The position numbers and the translations under genes were made by a program. From Leptospira_A sp046736045 (lineage in GTDB: Bacteria; Spirochaetota; Leptospiria; Leptospirales; Leptospiraceae): a stretch of DNA of 64,000 nucleotides. Under the pieces are notes generated by a model, which searched no databases, was not told the DNA's origin, and was given only the letters and a program-made list of their open reading frames with translations. Each line of letters begins with the position of its first letter. Positions within the stretch are counted from its first letter, which is position 1. The DNA is taken from contig NZ_CP177134.1 of assembly GCF_046736045.1 (NCBI RefSeq), positions 2,108,001 through 2,172,000 on the forward strand, given 5' to 3'. This document shows, one piece after another, positions 8,882-17,830 of this stretch.

Positions 8882-9191
8882 ATGACCCGATGCGTTTTTC
8901 TATTTCTTCCGCTACTTCTCTGTCCAAATCAGTGATCTTTGATTTTGTATGGGTAAAGAGAAGGATTCGAACAAAATTATAAGAATTATAGATTTCGGCA
9001 TGATGGTCGAATTTTTCGGAAATGGCCGCAACCTCTGTTAGAAAGGCGAATGCTTTTGTAAAATCAGGAAATCTGATTTCCCGGCTCAACTTATCAATGT
9101 CTCCTTCTTTTATGATATTCCATTGCGGGAGCAATTTTAATAAATCTTCCAGTTCTTGGGAGTTTAAAGGTTTTGGGTGGTTGGCACTCAT
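8880..9191 (-). CDS. phhB: 4a-hydroxytetrahydrobiopterin dehydratase (PCD/DCoH family)
   Basis: Pterin-4a-carbinolamine dehydratase catalyses dehydration of 4a-hydroxy-tetrahydropterin during pterin cofactor recycling. The catalytic signature is visible as KFDHHAEIYNSYNFVRI, with the adjacent histidines and the following conserved acidic residue; KITDLD near the end fits the family. The start at 9191 is chosen because AAGGAGA lies six bases before that ATG; it gives 103 residues, typical for PCD. An 11-residue extension would begin upstream without a ribosome binding site. No phenylalanine hydroxylase gene is visible in the window, so the physiological partner is unclear. Confidence 0.9.
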   Translation of the reverse strand: MSANHPKPLNSQELEDLLKLLPQWNIIKEGDIDKLSREIRFPDFTKAFAFLTEVAAISEKFDHHAEIYNSYNFVRILLFTHTKSKITDLDREVAEEIEKRIGS

Positions 9192-9255
9192 AGATTCTCC
9201 TTGGAATTGCAGCAAATCGTGCAAGGTGCATGCAGCAGCTAATTCACTACCAGAG

Positions 9256-10146
9256 TTAGACTGATTTTATTTTTCTTTTGCGAAATACGAGCAAATACAA
9301 TCCAAATAAAATGAAACCGGCTCCGACCAACTTGCGTGTGCTAAACGGCTCTTCCATAAATAAAATTCCGATTCCCATTAGGAAAATGGGTTCTATTAGT
9401 AAAATCGCATTCAGTTTGCTAATGGGCAAATGATTGTGTGCCTGGAAATAAAAGGCTCTTCCCAAAAAATATCCCAATAAGGAAAAAAATGTCAAAGTGA
9501 TGATCAGGAGAGGAGATAAAATTTCCCATGTTCCTATGGAATGAATATATCCGATAAAAAATACGGATAATAATAATAATCTTAAATAAGCGAATTCAAG
9601 CCCTAAAATTTCCGGAACAAATCTTTTGATCAGATAACTTTGTGAAGCAAAAAAGAATGCCGAAATCAGTATCAAGATGGAGGATTCCACAGTAATTTGT
9701 CCGCCAAGTGTGGATATAAAATAAATTCCAACTAATGCCAGTAATATTCCTAAAATCTCCGAACCTTTCAAAGTTTCTTTTAGGAATAGAACGCCCAAGA
9801 TCACATTGTACAATACGGTGGTTTTGATAAGTATGGCGGAAGGACCCAGATCGGAAATACGAAGTGCCTGGTAATACAATACGATTCCGATCGAATTCAA
9901 GAAAGTCCCCAATAATAAAACTTTTCCATCCCGCCTGACCGTTAGTATCACCCTGTCTCTGTTTGCTTTTCTGAATAAAAAATACGCGGAAACAAATATA
10001 AAAGATCCGAATACTCCGTAAAATGCCGCAATTTCAGGTGGGAGGTGGTATCTTCTGAAAATTTCTTTAAAGCCGATCACTTCAAATGCAAAAAATACCC
10101 CTGTAAGAAATACAAAAAAATAACCCTTTCTTTCGTTACCAGTCAA
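9256..10146 (-). CDS. EamA/DMT-family membrane transporter
   Basis: This is a 296-residue protein with about ten hydrophobic segments arranged as two EamA repeats. The end of the first repeat shows GPSAILIKTTVLYNVILGVLFLKETLKGSE and the second shows AILLIEPIFLMGIGILFMEEPFS. This is the usual drug/metabolite transporter layout. Substrate cannot be predicted. Its first 11 bases overlap the end of ung, so both genes are likely transcribed together on the minus strand. The second EamA gene at 12115 is a different, clearly diverged member. Confidence 0.85.
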   Translation of the reverse strand: MTGNERKGYFFVFLTGVFFAFEVIGFKEIFRRYHLPPEIAAFYGVFGSFIFVSAYFLFRKANRDRVILTVRRDGKVLLLGTFLNSIGIVLYYQALRISDLGPSAILIKTTVLYNVILGVLFLKETLKGSEILGILLALVGIYFISTLGGQITVESSILILISAFFFASQSYLIKRFVPEILGLEFAYLRLLLLSVFFIGYIHSIGTWEILSPLLIITLTFFSLLGYFLGRAFYFQAHNHLPISKLNAILLIEPIFLMGIGILFMEEPFSTRKLVGAGFILFGLYLLVFRKRKIKSV

Positions 10147-10801
10147 TTGGTTCTTTCCCGAATTGTTTCAGATATTCATTTGTTTTGCTGAAATGTTTGT
10201 TTCCGAAAAAACCTCTATGTGCGGAAAGAGGGGAAGGGTGAGGGGACTTTAAAACCAAATGTTTTGATTTGTCGATCAGTTCTTCTTTTTTCTGAGCGAA
10301 GGATCCCCAAAGTAAAAAGACAATATTTTTCGAATTTTCAGCTAATGTTCGTATGGCGGTGTGGGTGAATTCTTCCCATCCCTGGTTCTGGTGCGATCCT
10401 GCCTGGTTGGCCTTTACGGTCAGACTGGCATTGAGTAACAATACACCTTGCTTTGCCCAACGCGATAGATCTCCGTCTTTAGGAATGGGTTTTCCCAAAT
10501 CTGTTTGGATCTCTTTGAAAATATTCTGTAGGGAAGGAGGAAATGTTATGCCGGATTGTACGGAAAAACAAAGTCCGTTAGCCTGGCCCGGGCCATGGTA
10601 AGGATCTTGGCCCAGGATCACTACCTTTACTTTGTCAAAAGGGCAATGATCAAATGCAGCAAATATTTGTTTGGCGGGAGGGAAAATGACCGAGGACTGG
10701 TATTCTTTTCTGACAAATTCCCTTAAAGTTAAAAAATAAGGTTTTTGAAATTCATCACCTAATGCTTTTTTCCAACCTTCCTCTATTTGAACATCTTTCA
10801 T
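10136..10801 (-). CDS. ung: uracil-DNA glycosylase, family 1
   Basis: This enzyme removes uracil from DNA at the start of base excision repair. The active-site block VVILGQDPYHGPGQANGLCFSV has the catalytic Asp and the pyrimidine-packing region. The second block is FLLWGSFAQKK, and the Leu-intercalation loop is HPSPLSAHRGFFG. I chose the ATG at 10801 (221 residues) because GGAAG precedes it by about five bases. An in-frame TTG at 10825 would add eight residues. The gene overlaps the following EamA gene by 11 bases. Confidence 0.96.
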   Translation of the reverse strand: MKDVQIEEGWKKALGDEFQKPYFLTLREFVRKEYQSSVIFPPAKQIFAAFDHCPFDKVKVVILGQDPYHGPGQANGLCFSVQSGITFPPSLQNIFKEIQTDLGKPIPKDGDLSRWAKQGVLLLNASLTVKANQAGSHQNQGWEEFTHTAIRTLAENSKNIVFLLWGSFAQKKEELIDKSKHLVLKSPHPSPLSAHRGFFGNKHFSKTNEYLKQFGKEPIDW

Positions 10802-10839
10802 TGCGGCTTCCAAGCTTTGTTTCAAACTAGAAAGCGAAC

Positions 10840-12069
10840 TTATTTTTTCAAATCAAAAAATAAAACGCGTAGATCAATTCCACCGTGTGTGACATGAATT
10901 GTTTTCTGCGAAAATTTCCTTAAACTGTTTCTCACTTCCATCCATTTTTCCTCACTCGGGCAGAGTAAAAATCCTGAAAATTTTCCAACCTGGTTTCTGT
11001 TAGATGACAAAAACTCGTCACCCAATTTGCTCAATGCCGATCCTATTTTTGCATATAAATCCGCGTCATCGTTATTGATTTCTTTTTTTCTGAACCCGTA
11101 AGGAGGATTCAGAGGAAGAAAAACGGAAATAGGTTCGTTTTCACGTAAATCTTTTAGAAGTGAAGTAATGGGAATTTTCGGGTTAAAAAAATCCTCTATG
11201 GAAAATTCCCAATTGGGATCTTTTAAAAATATATTTGCCCAGTTGGATTTTTCTTTGGACCAATAAGTAGAAAGTGCCGGATCAGTATCTTTCCAAAATA
11301 TTTTTTTCGATTCGTTCTTTTCAGTTTCTCTTTTCTGTTGGATCCCTTTTTCAAAATGGGTGATCGTTTTTTCAGGAAAAATCTGCAAGTTGGGGAATAC
11401 GAATTTTCTTTTTAAGGAAAGTGATGCTAACTTTCGGGTGTAAATTTCCCATTCGGTGGCAAACGTTCCGGTTCCGGCAAACGGGAGATATACGATGGAA
11501 TCGGATACTGATTTCCAATTTGCAAATTCCAGTCCATATTGAATCAGAGACGAAGCAAGATCTTCCGGGACAGGTGCACTGGAAGGGAATTGCCCTTTTA
11601 CGCCTCGTATATAAGCAGGCTCACCGAATATGGAAAGAGTGACTGTGATTTCATTTTCATAATAACTCCCGTGAAGATAAGATAAAATTTCACTGTGAAG
11701 GTATGAATCGGATTTTGGAAAAATAGAACGTGCCAGAGGAACGGACGCTTCAATGATTCGCTGAGATTCCGATTGTGCTTCCGAAGCATAATGATTCCAG
11801 TCTTCCGTTTTTCCCAAGACCAATCGGATATCTCTGATGAAATGTGCGTATTGAAAAAGATATGCGATCTGATGAGCATTGGCGTTTTCCAGTTTGATCT
11901 TTTCCGTAAAGGTTCTGAGCTTGATCAATGGTTGGTTGGGTAGTTTGATCTCAGCTAACAAATCGCTGATTTTTTCCGATGACCAGGTTGCAAGTCCCGG
12001 AGGAAAGTAAATCTCCCAATTGAGAGGAGTTCCCGCCTCTGGTTTTCGAATTCTGTATTTCCAGTTCAT
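10840..12069 (-). CDS. THUMP/RlmL-TrmN-like RNA methyltransferase homologue
   Basis: This is a 409-residue protein. The N-terminal 150 residues resemble a THUMP-type region, including LFQYAHFIRDIRLVLG. A stretch matching the R-G-x-x-G ... A-P-x-x-E-x-L-A block of RlmL/TrmN proteins follows (RGVKGQFPSSAPVPEDLASS). The SAM-binding motif I reads YLPFAGTGTFATEWEI, where D/P-x-C/A-G-S-G-T-x-x-x-E-A is usual. The catalytic motif IV is NPPYGFRK, as in N2-guanine methyltransferases. The target RNA base cannot be told; 23S rRNA or tRNA guanine are the likely options. It ends 39 bases upstream of the chosen ung start and is divergent from the EamA gene at 12115. Confidence 0.72.
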   Translation of the reverse strand: MNWKYRIRKPEAGTPLNWEIYFPPGLATWSSEKISDLLAEIKLPNQPLIKLRTFTEKIKLENANAHQIAYLFQYAHFIRDIRLVLGKTEDWNHYASEAQSESQRIIEASVPLARSIFPKSDSYLHSEILSYLHGSYYENEITVTLSIFGEPAYIRGVKGQFPSSAPVPEDLASSLIQYGLEFANWKSVSDSIVYLPFAGTGTFATEWEIYTRKLASLSLKRKFVFPNLQIFPEKTITHFEKGIQQKRETEKNESKKIFWKDTDPALSTYWSKEKSNWANIFLKDPNWEFSIEDFFNPKIPITSLLKDLRENEPISVFLPLNPPYGFRKKEINNDDADLYAKIGSALSKLGDEFLSSNRNQVGKFSGFLLCPSEEKWMEVRNSLRKFSQKTIHVTHGGIDLRVLFFDLKK

Positions 12070-12114
12070 GTTTTCCTTGATCTATTGGTCTAGTCTATAC
12101 AAGGTTCATTAAAC

Positions 12115-13029
12115 ATGTCTCGTATATTTTCCCCTGAGTTTTTTCTTTTATTTGCAGCACTACTTTGGGGAGGAACTTTCGTCGCCATAAAACTAGCATT
12201 AAATTCCGCTCCGCCATTTTTGTTTATCACAATCCGGTTTTGGATCGCAGGATTTGTTATATTGGTATTATTCCGCAAATCCATATTTAAGAAGGAAAAT
12301 CTAAAAAGAACGATTTGGCTTCCTTCATTTCTAACGGCGATTTCCGTCTTTATTGGATATTCTTTTCAGACATTGGGACTCGTCTACACATCTGCAACTC
12401 AATCCGGATTCATTACAGGTTCCTATATCATTTTTGTTCCGATTTTGCAGATACTATTCGAACGCAAATATCCTTCCTTACGTACTTGGGTTGCCACTTT
12501 TATCATTTTAATCGGGTTGTTTTTCATCTCGCAAAATGATTCTTCTTTTGCGCATCTATTCAGCAGGATACGATTTTCTTCGGGTGATCTTTTAACTTTA
12601 GTTAGTGCGTTTTTCTTTGCAGTGTATATCATCCAAATCGATTATTTCAGTAAAAAAGTTTCCGAATCCGGTTTTGTTTCGTTCCAGATTTTATTTACAG
12701 GAGTTTTTGCAACCCTCGCTTGCCCTTTTGAATTTTACTTTTTTCCAAAATCCGAATCGATTCGACCGGATGTCTTTTTTTGGATCGGTGTGATTTATAC
12801 TTCCATTTTCGCAACCATTCTCACTACTAAAATCCAAACCCGCTATCAGAAGGCGATTTCAGCAGCAAGAGCCGGTTTGCTTTTTTCCATGGAACCTGTT
12901 TTTTCCTATATACTCGCTTATTTGGTATTAGGTGAAACACTGTCGAATATAGGAACATTGGGCTCTTTACTTGTTTTATTCGGAGTTATCTTATCCGAAA
13001 TGGGCAAATGGAACAAAAGAAAAGATTAA
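12115..13029 (+). CDS. EamA/DMT-family membrane transporter
   Basis: This 304-residue protein has ten hydrophobic segments in two EamA repeats. The start of repeat one reads LFAALLWGGTFVAIKLALNS. The end reads SAARAGLLFSMEPVFSYILAYLVLGE, the typical repeat-two signature with the conserved E-P and G-E. Substrate unknown. It is divergent from the methyltransferase gene with 45 bases between starts. Its last four bases overlap the convergent AI-2E family permease gene. Confidence 0.87.
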   Translation: MSRIFSPEFFLLFAALLWGGTFVAIKLALNSAPPFLFITIRFWIAGFVILVLFRKSIFKKENLKRTIWLPSFLTAISVFIGYSFQTLGLVYTSATQSGFITGSYIIFVPILQILFERKYPSLRTWVATFIILIGLFFISQNDSSFAHLFSRIRFSSGDLLTLVSAFFFAVYIIQIDYFSKKVSESGFVSFQILFTGVFATLACPFEFYFFPKSESIRPDVFFWIGVIYTSIFATILTTKIQTRYQKAISAARAGLLFSMEPVFSYILAYLVLGETLSNIGTLGSLLVLFGVILSEMGKWNKRKD

Positions 13030-14078
13030 ATGATCTGATGTTCTTTCAATGTCTGGTAAAGGATTCCGATTGTAACTTTTAAAATCGAAAGTACGGGAAT
13101 GGCAAGTAACATCCCGAAGATTCCGAAGAAGTTTCCTCCTACTGCAATTCCGATCAAAATCGCGAGAGGGTGAAGAGATACCGCGTTTGCAATTACGACA
13201 GGTTGCACCACCGCATTGTCAATCAATTGAGCTACAATCACAACTCCTATGATTGACCCCACTCCGGGAGAAAGTTCGGGAAACAAAAAACAAAATAACA
13301 AAGGAGGGAGGGCTCCAAGCAAAGGTCCTAAATAAGGGATCGAATTTGCAATTCCAAGAACGCATCCGAACAAAAAGAAAAATTTAACACCGATTAAATA
13401 AAACCCGAGAGAAGCAACAACAGCCATAATCCCGCATTGGATTACAAGACTTTTCAAATAACTTGTAATCTGCTGATTGGTTCGGTAGAGAACCATGAGA
13501 AACATTTCAAAAAAACGGTTGGGAATCAAACTGATAAATGTTTTGTAAATCAGGTTCGCATCCAGCAACAAAAAGAAACTGATGATAGGGATGATGATCA
13601 TCCAACTTAAGAGAGTAGGGATCATCAAAACCAATTCTTTTAAAAAACTTTCCAATGATCCGGTTATCAGTTTGGCAATTTCTTCCGGATTGATGATTTT
13701 TTTCCAGAGTTCCGGATTCTGAGAAACAATCGGCAGTTCATTGAAATCTACGATTTGAAATTCAGGATCGGACATTTTTACCGACCAATCTGCAATCACA
13801 GGTTGAGCCTTATCGAATAAGTTGGGAATATAGTAAGCCAGGAACCAATAACCGAATGATGTTATAGCTCCGAATAATACGAGTATGGTGATCCATCTGG
13901 GAATGCCTCTCGATTCCAAATGATCGACAACACCGTGTAAAATATAAAAATGAATCCCTGAAATCAATAGAGGCACTGCCAGGAATTTTATTCCGATCAG
14001 TCCTATGCATACGGTGATTCCTATCAGTGTGAAAAAAGAAATTTTGACGATTAAAGAGGAAATACTATTCGGATGCAT
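13026..14078 (-). CDS. AI-2E transporter (PerM/TqsA) family permease
   Basis: This 350-residue polytopic protein has the PerM family pattern. Membrane segments cluster at the N-terminus, a hydrophilic central domain covers about residues 75-150, and further segments follow. Characteristic stretches are IANSIPYLGPLLGALPPLL and LHPLAILIGIAVGGNFFGIFGMLLAIP, the latter being the most conserved part of the family. Members move varied small molecules; the AI-2 name does not prove autoinducer transport here. It overlaps the upstream cNMP-binding gene by 14 bases, so the two are probably one unit, and ends on the stop of the convergent EamA gene. Confidence 0.87.
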   Translation of the reverse strand: MHPNSISSLIVKISFFTLIGITVCIGLIGIKFLAVPLLISGIHFYILHGVVDHLESRGIPRWITILVLFGAITSFGYWFLAYYIPNLFDKAQPVIADWSVKMSDPEFQIVDFNELPIVSQNPELWKKIINPEEIAKLITGSLESFLKELVLMIPTLLSWMIIIPIISFFLLLDANLIYKTFISLIPNRFFEMFLMVLYRTNQQITSYLKSLVIQCGIMAVVASLGFYLIGVKFFFLFGCVLGIANSIPYLGPLLGALPPLLFCFLFPELSPGVGSIIGVVIVAQLIDNAVVQPVVIANAVSLHPLAILIGIAVGGNFFGIFGMLLAIPVLSILKVTIGILYQTLKEHQII

Positions 14079-14598
14079 TTTTTTTCTTCGCTCTTTTGCT
14101 TTTGAAGTAGGCCGCTTCCAGTGTATCGTTTGTTTTGCGGAGTCTGTCCGCTATGATTCCTGCGAAACTTAAAAGCAGGTCATTCCCCACTCTCGGTTTC
14201 GTTTCAAGCAGGGTTTTCAACTCCGGTTGAAAAAATCCGAGCAGAATGGAATCTACGACTGCAACAGCCGTAGCCGAACGGGGAATGTCTTGAAATAACG
14301 CCAGTTCGCCGAAAAAAGCACCTTTCTCCAGTTCTGCGAGCTTCAGTGTGATCCCTTCTCTTTGGGATGAAATTTCCACTTTGCCATTCAAAATCAAATA
14401 AACTCCGGTTCCTGCCTGACCTTGGAAAAAGATCGTTTCACCGGCATAATATTTTCTTTTGTGGATGAGTCTTGCCACTTCCCGAAGAGTCCTTCTGGGC
14501 AATCCCTGGAAGATCGCCGTTTCCCTGAGAAAATGTGAAATTTCTGTAATGGGGTTGTCGTCACGTTTTAAAATCGATTTCCAAAGTGGGAGTTGCAT
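14065..14598 (-). CDS. cyclic nucleotide-binding domain protein without HTH
   Basis: This 177-residue protein has one cNMP-binding domain (about residues 25-150). The phosphate-binding cassette is intact as FFGELALFQDIPRSATAVA, with the Gly-Glu and Arg that contact the cyclic phosphate. There is no C-terminal helix-turn-helix; the tail is short and lysine-rich (KSKRAKKKNASE). It therefore is not a CRP-type transcription factor and may act through protein contacts. The following permease gene begins before this one ends, which suggests that the sensor and the permease work together (inference). Divergent from bioD with 50 bases between starts. Confidence 0.85.
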   Translation of the reverse strand: MQLPLWKSILKRDDNPITEISHFLRETAIFQGLPRRTLREVARLIHKRKYYAGETIFFQGQAGTGVYLILNGKVEISSQREGITLKLAELEKGAFFGELALFQDIPRSATAVAVVDSILLGFFQPELKTLLETKPRVGNDLLLSFAGIIADRLRKTNDTLEAAYFKSKRAKKKNASE

Positions 14599-14648
14599 AG
14601 ATCCTCTCTTATATAAATCGGATAGACGGGGGCTGGAATTGAAAAATC

Positions 14649-15359
14649 TTGAGATATGTGAGTCAGGCTTTTTTTGTAACCGGAACCGGAACGGATGTAG
14701 GGAAGACTTTTTTTTCCTCCCTCTTTATGGCAAAGTACGCCCCCAAGTATGATTTTCAATATTGGAAACCGATTCAAACGGGGCTTTCCGAGGTAGATGA
14801 TACCAGTTTCATCCAGAAAGTCACAAACTTCGAAGACCGTTATTTCGAAAGACCGATTTACGGCTTTGCTCATGCTTCCAGTCCTCATTATGCAGCCAAA
14901 AAAGAATCCAAACAAATTGATCCGAAATTCGTATTGAACCAAATCAATGCGCGGAGACATAAGCGGGTTTTAATCGAAGGAGCCGGAGGAATATTCGTTC
15001 CCTGGACGGATAGTTTTTTAGGATGGCAAGGTATCCAACAAACAAACCTTAAAGTAGTGGTGGTAGGTTCTTCCGAGTTGGGAACTATCAATCATACATT
15101 GATGACTTTGGAATGTTTGCTGAATCGTTATATCCCTGTAATCGGATTTTATCTTGTGGGTCCTAAAAACGAATTAATCGAAGACAATCAGAACACAATA
15201 CAAAGGTTCAGCGGTGCGCCTTGTCTCGGCCATACTTCTTTTCCCATGCAAAGACTAAACCCTAAAGAATTTATATCTTACTCGGAAACTTTTTTTGATG
15301 TAAATGGTTCCGTAATCAATTCCGTTATGGATACGGAAGGGGATGAATTTGTCCCCTGA
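14649..15359 (+). CDS. bioD: dethiobiotin synthetase
   Basis: BioD forms the ureido ring of dethiobiotin from 7,8-diaminopelargonate, CO2 and ATP, the penultimate step of biotin synthesis. The P-loop reads FVTGTGTDVGKT near the N-terminus and the second nucleotide/substrate loop is IEGAGGIFVPW. Length 236 is normal. The first in-frame start is TTG at 14649, with a GTG three codons later (14658) as an equally possible choice; there is no ATG near. It heads a bioD-bioA-bioB run; its end overlaps bioA by 17 bases. I see no clear BirA-type operator in the 50-base gap upstream. Confidence 0.93.
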   Translation: MRYVSQAFFVTGTGTDVGKTFFSSLFMAKYAPKYDFQYWKPIQTGLSEVDDTSFIQKVTNFEDRYFERPIYGFAHASSPHYAAKKESKQIDPKFVLNQINARRHKRVLIEGAGGIFVPWTDSFLGWQGIQQTNLKVVVVGSSELGTINHTLMTLECLLNRYIPVIGFYLVGPKNELIEDNQNTIQRFSGAPCLGHTSFPMQRLNPKEFISYSETFFDVNGSVINSVMDTEGDEFVP

Positions 15360-16668
15360 AGAAACTTCCACCTGGATTCCGCTCACTTTACAAAACAGGG
15401 ATGAATCCGTTTTACAGATTCAATCCGCATCAAAGGAATTTCTCTATGATAAATCCGGAAAAGAATACATAGACGGTATCTCTTCCTGGTGGACTTGCAT
15501 CCACGGCCACCGCCATCCTGAAATTATGGAGGCGATCCGCCAACAAACCGGTGTTCTTGATCATGTAATGCTTGCCGGTTTTTTACATGACCCTGCGGAA
15601 TTATTATCGAAAAAGATCCTTTCCCTAAGCGGCGGAAATTATAAAAAAGTTTTTTATTCGGATAACGGATCTAATGCGGTAGAAATCGCTCTTAAGTTTG
15701 CCATTCAGTATTATAAAAACAGAGACGGAGAAAAAAGCGGAAGGCATCGTTCCAAATTCATAGTATTTTCCTCATCCTATCATGGAGATAGCATTGGCGG
15801 GATGAATGTCTCGGGGATTACTTATTTCAATCGGATCTTTGCGGAACTTAGATTTCCCGTTTATGAAATAGGAGCGCCTGATCGGTTTCAGTTCTCTACA
15901 AAAGAAGAAACTAGCATTCATTATACGAATCTTCTTTCTCAGGTAAAAGAAGCAATATCGGAAAATCAGGATGAATATGCAGGTATAGTGATTGAACCTT
16001 TGGTATTCGGAGCAAGCGGGATGATATTTTATGATCCCGAATTTTTGCAAGGCCTGAGAAAGATTGCGACTGAACTGGATGTACTTTTGATCTTTGATGA
16101 AGTATTCACCGGAATGGGGCGCACGGGAGAATACTTTGCCTTTCAAAAAGCGGATGCAGTTCCCGATTTGATTGCCTTTGCCAAAGGGTTGACAGGAGGT
16201 TCTCTTCCACTTGCGGCAACGCTCGTTTCTGAAAAAATTTATCATACATTTCTAACGGATGATCCTTATAAATCCTTTTTCCATGCCCATACAATGACCG
16301 GCAATCCTATCGCATGTAGCGCCGGTTTGGCGAGTTTGGCCGTTTTGGAAAAAGAAGGATTGGATCAGGTGAGAAAATTGGAATCCGATTTCCGAAAACG
16401 GATTCAGGGACTTGTTTCTTCCCATCCCGAAGTTCTTATCAATCCAAGGGTTCTCGGGGGGATTTGTGCCTTCGAATTGAACCAAACGATCGGTGAAGAT
16501 GAATATTTAAACCCGATTGGTAAAAAGCTTCGGGCGAAACTTTTGGAAAAACACATTCTTTTGCGTCCTTTGGGAAATACGGTTTATATTACCCCTCCTT
16601 ATAATATTTCCGAATCCTCTCTCGATCGTATTTTTTCCGCCTTGGACCAAGCGATCGGTTCTCTCTGA
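15343..16668 (+). CDS. bioA: adenosylmethionine-8-amino-7-oxononanoate aminotransferase
   Basis: This PLP-dependent class III aminotransferase converts KAPA to DAPA in biotin synthesis. Visible landmarks are the N-terminal SSWWTCIHGHRHPEI, the PLP phosphate site YSDNGSNAVEIALK, the aspartate motif LIFDEVFTGMGRTG and the Schiff-base lysine in LIAFAKGLTGGSLPLAAT. The motif HAHTMTGNPIACSAG follows. The length of 441 is typical. The ATG at 15343 sits just after GGAAGGGG, so the TTG at 15349 with better spacing is a possible real start. The gene overlaps bioD by 17 bases and bioB follows after about 43 bases. Confidence 0.95.
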   Translation: MNLSPEETSTWIPLTLQNRDESVLQIQSASKEFLYDKSGKEYIDGISSWWTCIHGHRHPEIMEAIRQQTGVLDHVMLAGFLHDPAELLSKKILSLSGGNYKKVFYSDNGSNAVEIALKFAIQYYKNRDGEKSGRHRSKFIVFSSSYHGDSIGGMNVSGITYFNRIFAELRFPVYEIGAPDRFQFSTKEETSIHYTNLLSQVKEAISENQDEYAGIVIEPLVFGASGMIFYDPEFLQGLRKIATELDVLLIFDEVFTGMGRTGEYFAFQKADAVPDLIAFAKGLTGGSLPLAATLVSEKIYHTFLTDDPYKSFFHAHTMTGNPIACSAGLASLAVLEKEGLDQVRKLESDFRKRIQGLVSSHPEVLINPRVLGGICAFELNQTIGEDEYLNPIGKKLRAKLLEKHILLRPLGNTVYITPPYNISESSLDRIFSALDQAIGSL

Positions 16669-16711
16669 TTTCTTCGTTTACAAGACCGACTCTTCCACTG
16701 ACATTGCAAAC

Positions 16712-17770
16712 ATGATTGCAACCCAGTCTATAGCGACTACATCTTCCGAACCTTCCGTCATTACCCCCGAAGAAGCCTTGGCCATTTTGGAAGGGAAAGA
16801 ACCTCTGATTCATGTTTTGAAAGAGGCGAGTGACCAAAGATTTAAATACTTTGGAAATAAAGTCCGCATTCATATCTTAGATAATATTAAAAACGGATAC
16901 TGCCCGGAAGATTGCGGTTATTGCGCGCAAAGAAAAGGCGGAGATTCCGGAATCAAAGAATATTCCCTCAAATCGGAAGAAGAAATTTGGGAAGATGCGA
17001 AACTTGCAAAAGCAAGCGGCGCTTATCGTTTTTGTATGGTAACCTCCGGTCGTGGTCCGACTGACAAGGCTGTGGACAAACTGGCAACAACCATCAGTCG
17101 CATCAATTCGGAGTTAGGTTTAAAGGTTTGTCTTTCTGCGGGGATCTTAGATGCCAAAAAAGCAAGGGTATTGAAAGACGCAGGTCTTGACCGCTACAAC
17201 CACAATCTCAATACTTCCGAATCCAATTATAATGAAATTTGTTCCACACATACTTTCAAAGACAGGCTTACGACTTTAGAAGCCGCATCTTCTGCAGATA
17301 TAGGACTTTGTTCGGGACTCATCGTAGGAATGGGAGAACAAAATTCCGATTTGGTCCAGGTTGCCTTCGAATTGAAGAGACTCGGTGTTATATCTATCCC
17401 TGTTAATTTCTTTATTCCCATCAAAGGACATGCTGTTACGCTAAACACCAGTTTAACGCCGGAATATTGCATTCGTGTATTATCCGTTTTCCGATTGGTA
17501 AATCCTGATTCCGAAATTCGGATCGGAGCGGGAAGAGAAGGTCATTTGGGATCTTTGCAATCCATGGGACTTTATGTTGCAAACTCCTTATTTGCCGACG
17601 GTTATTTGAATGTAAAGGGAAGTGAGATATCTCAAACTATGAATCTCATCAGAGATTGCGGAATGATTCCGGAATTTTCAGAAGGAATTCCACAAGGTTG
17701 GGAAAACTACGAAAAGGAATTTCTTTACGAGGAAAAAAACTTTCCGGACTTATATAAATTCAAAAAGTAG
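16712..17770 (+). CDS. bioB: biotin synthase (radical SAM)
   Basis: BioB inserts sulphur into dethiobiotin, the last step of the pathway. The radical SAM cysteines are in GYCPEDCGYCAQRKGG. Further conserved blocks are DRYNHNLNTSESNY, CSGLIVGMGE, PVNFFIPIKGHAV and IRIGAGREGHLGSLQ, which contains the Arg that helps coordinate the second FeS cluster. The frame stays open back to 16517 inside bioA, but that part encodes a nonsense-like leader. The ATG at 16712 gives 352 residues, as expected. I see no good ribosome binding site before it, so coupling to bioA translation or a nearby non-ATG start remains possible. Confidence 0.95.
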   Translation: MIATQSIATTSSEPSVITPEEALAILEGKEPLIHVLKEASDQRFKYFGNKVRIHILDNIKNGYCPEDCGYCAQRKGGDSGIKEYSLKSEEEIWEDAKLAKASGAYRFCMVTSGRGPTDKAVDKLATTISRINSELGLKVCLSAGILDAKKARVLKDAGLDRYNHNLNTSESNYNEICSTHTFKDRLTTLEAASSADIGLCSGLIVGMGEQNSDLVQVAFELKRLGVISIPVNFFIPIKGHAVTLNTSLTPEYCIRVLSVFRLVNPDSEIRIGAGREGHLGSLQSMGLYVANSLFADGYLNVKGSEISQTMNLIRDCGMIPEFSEGIPQGWENYEKEFLYEEKNFPDLYKFKK

Positions 17771-17830
17771 TTTGCCTTTTTCGAATATAAGGGTAACATT
17801 CTTCTACTTTCTTTCACCTGAGAAAATAGA

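Noticed and set aside
14568..14960. 130-codon minus-strand frame across the bioD start region
   Set aside because: It is antisense to bioD and overlaps the start of the cNMP-binding gene; no protein-like features.
16517..16711. N-terminal extension of the bioB frame into bioA
   Set aside because: The extension overlaps the conserved end of bioA, and family members begin shortly before the sequence at 16712.
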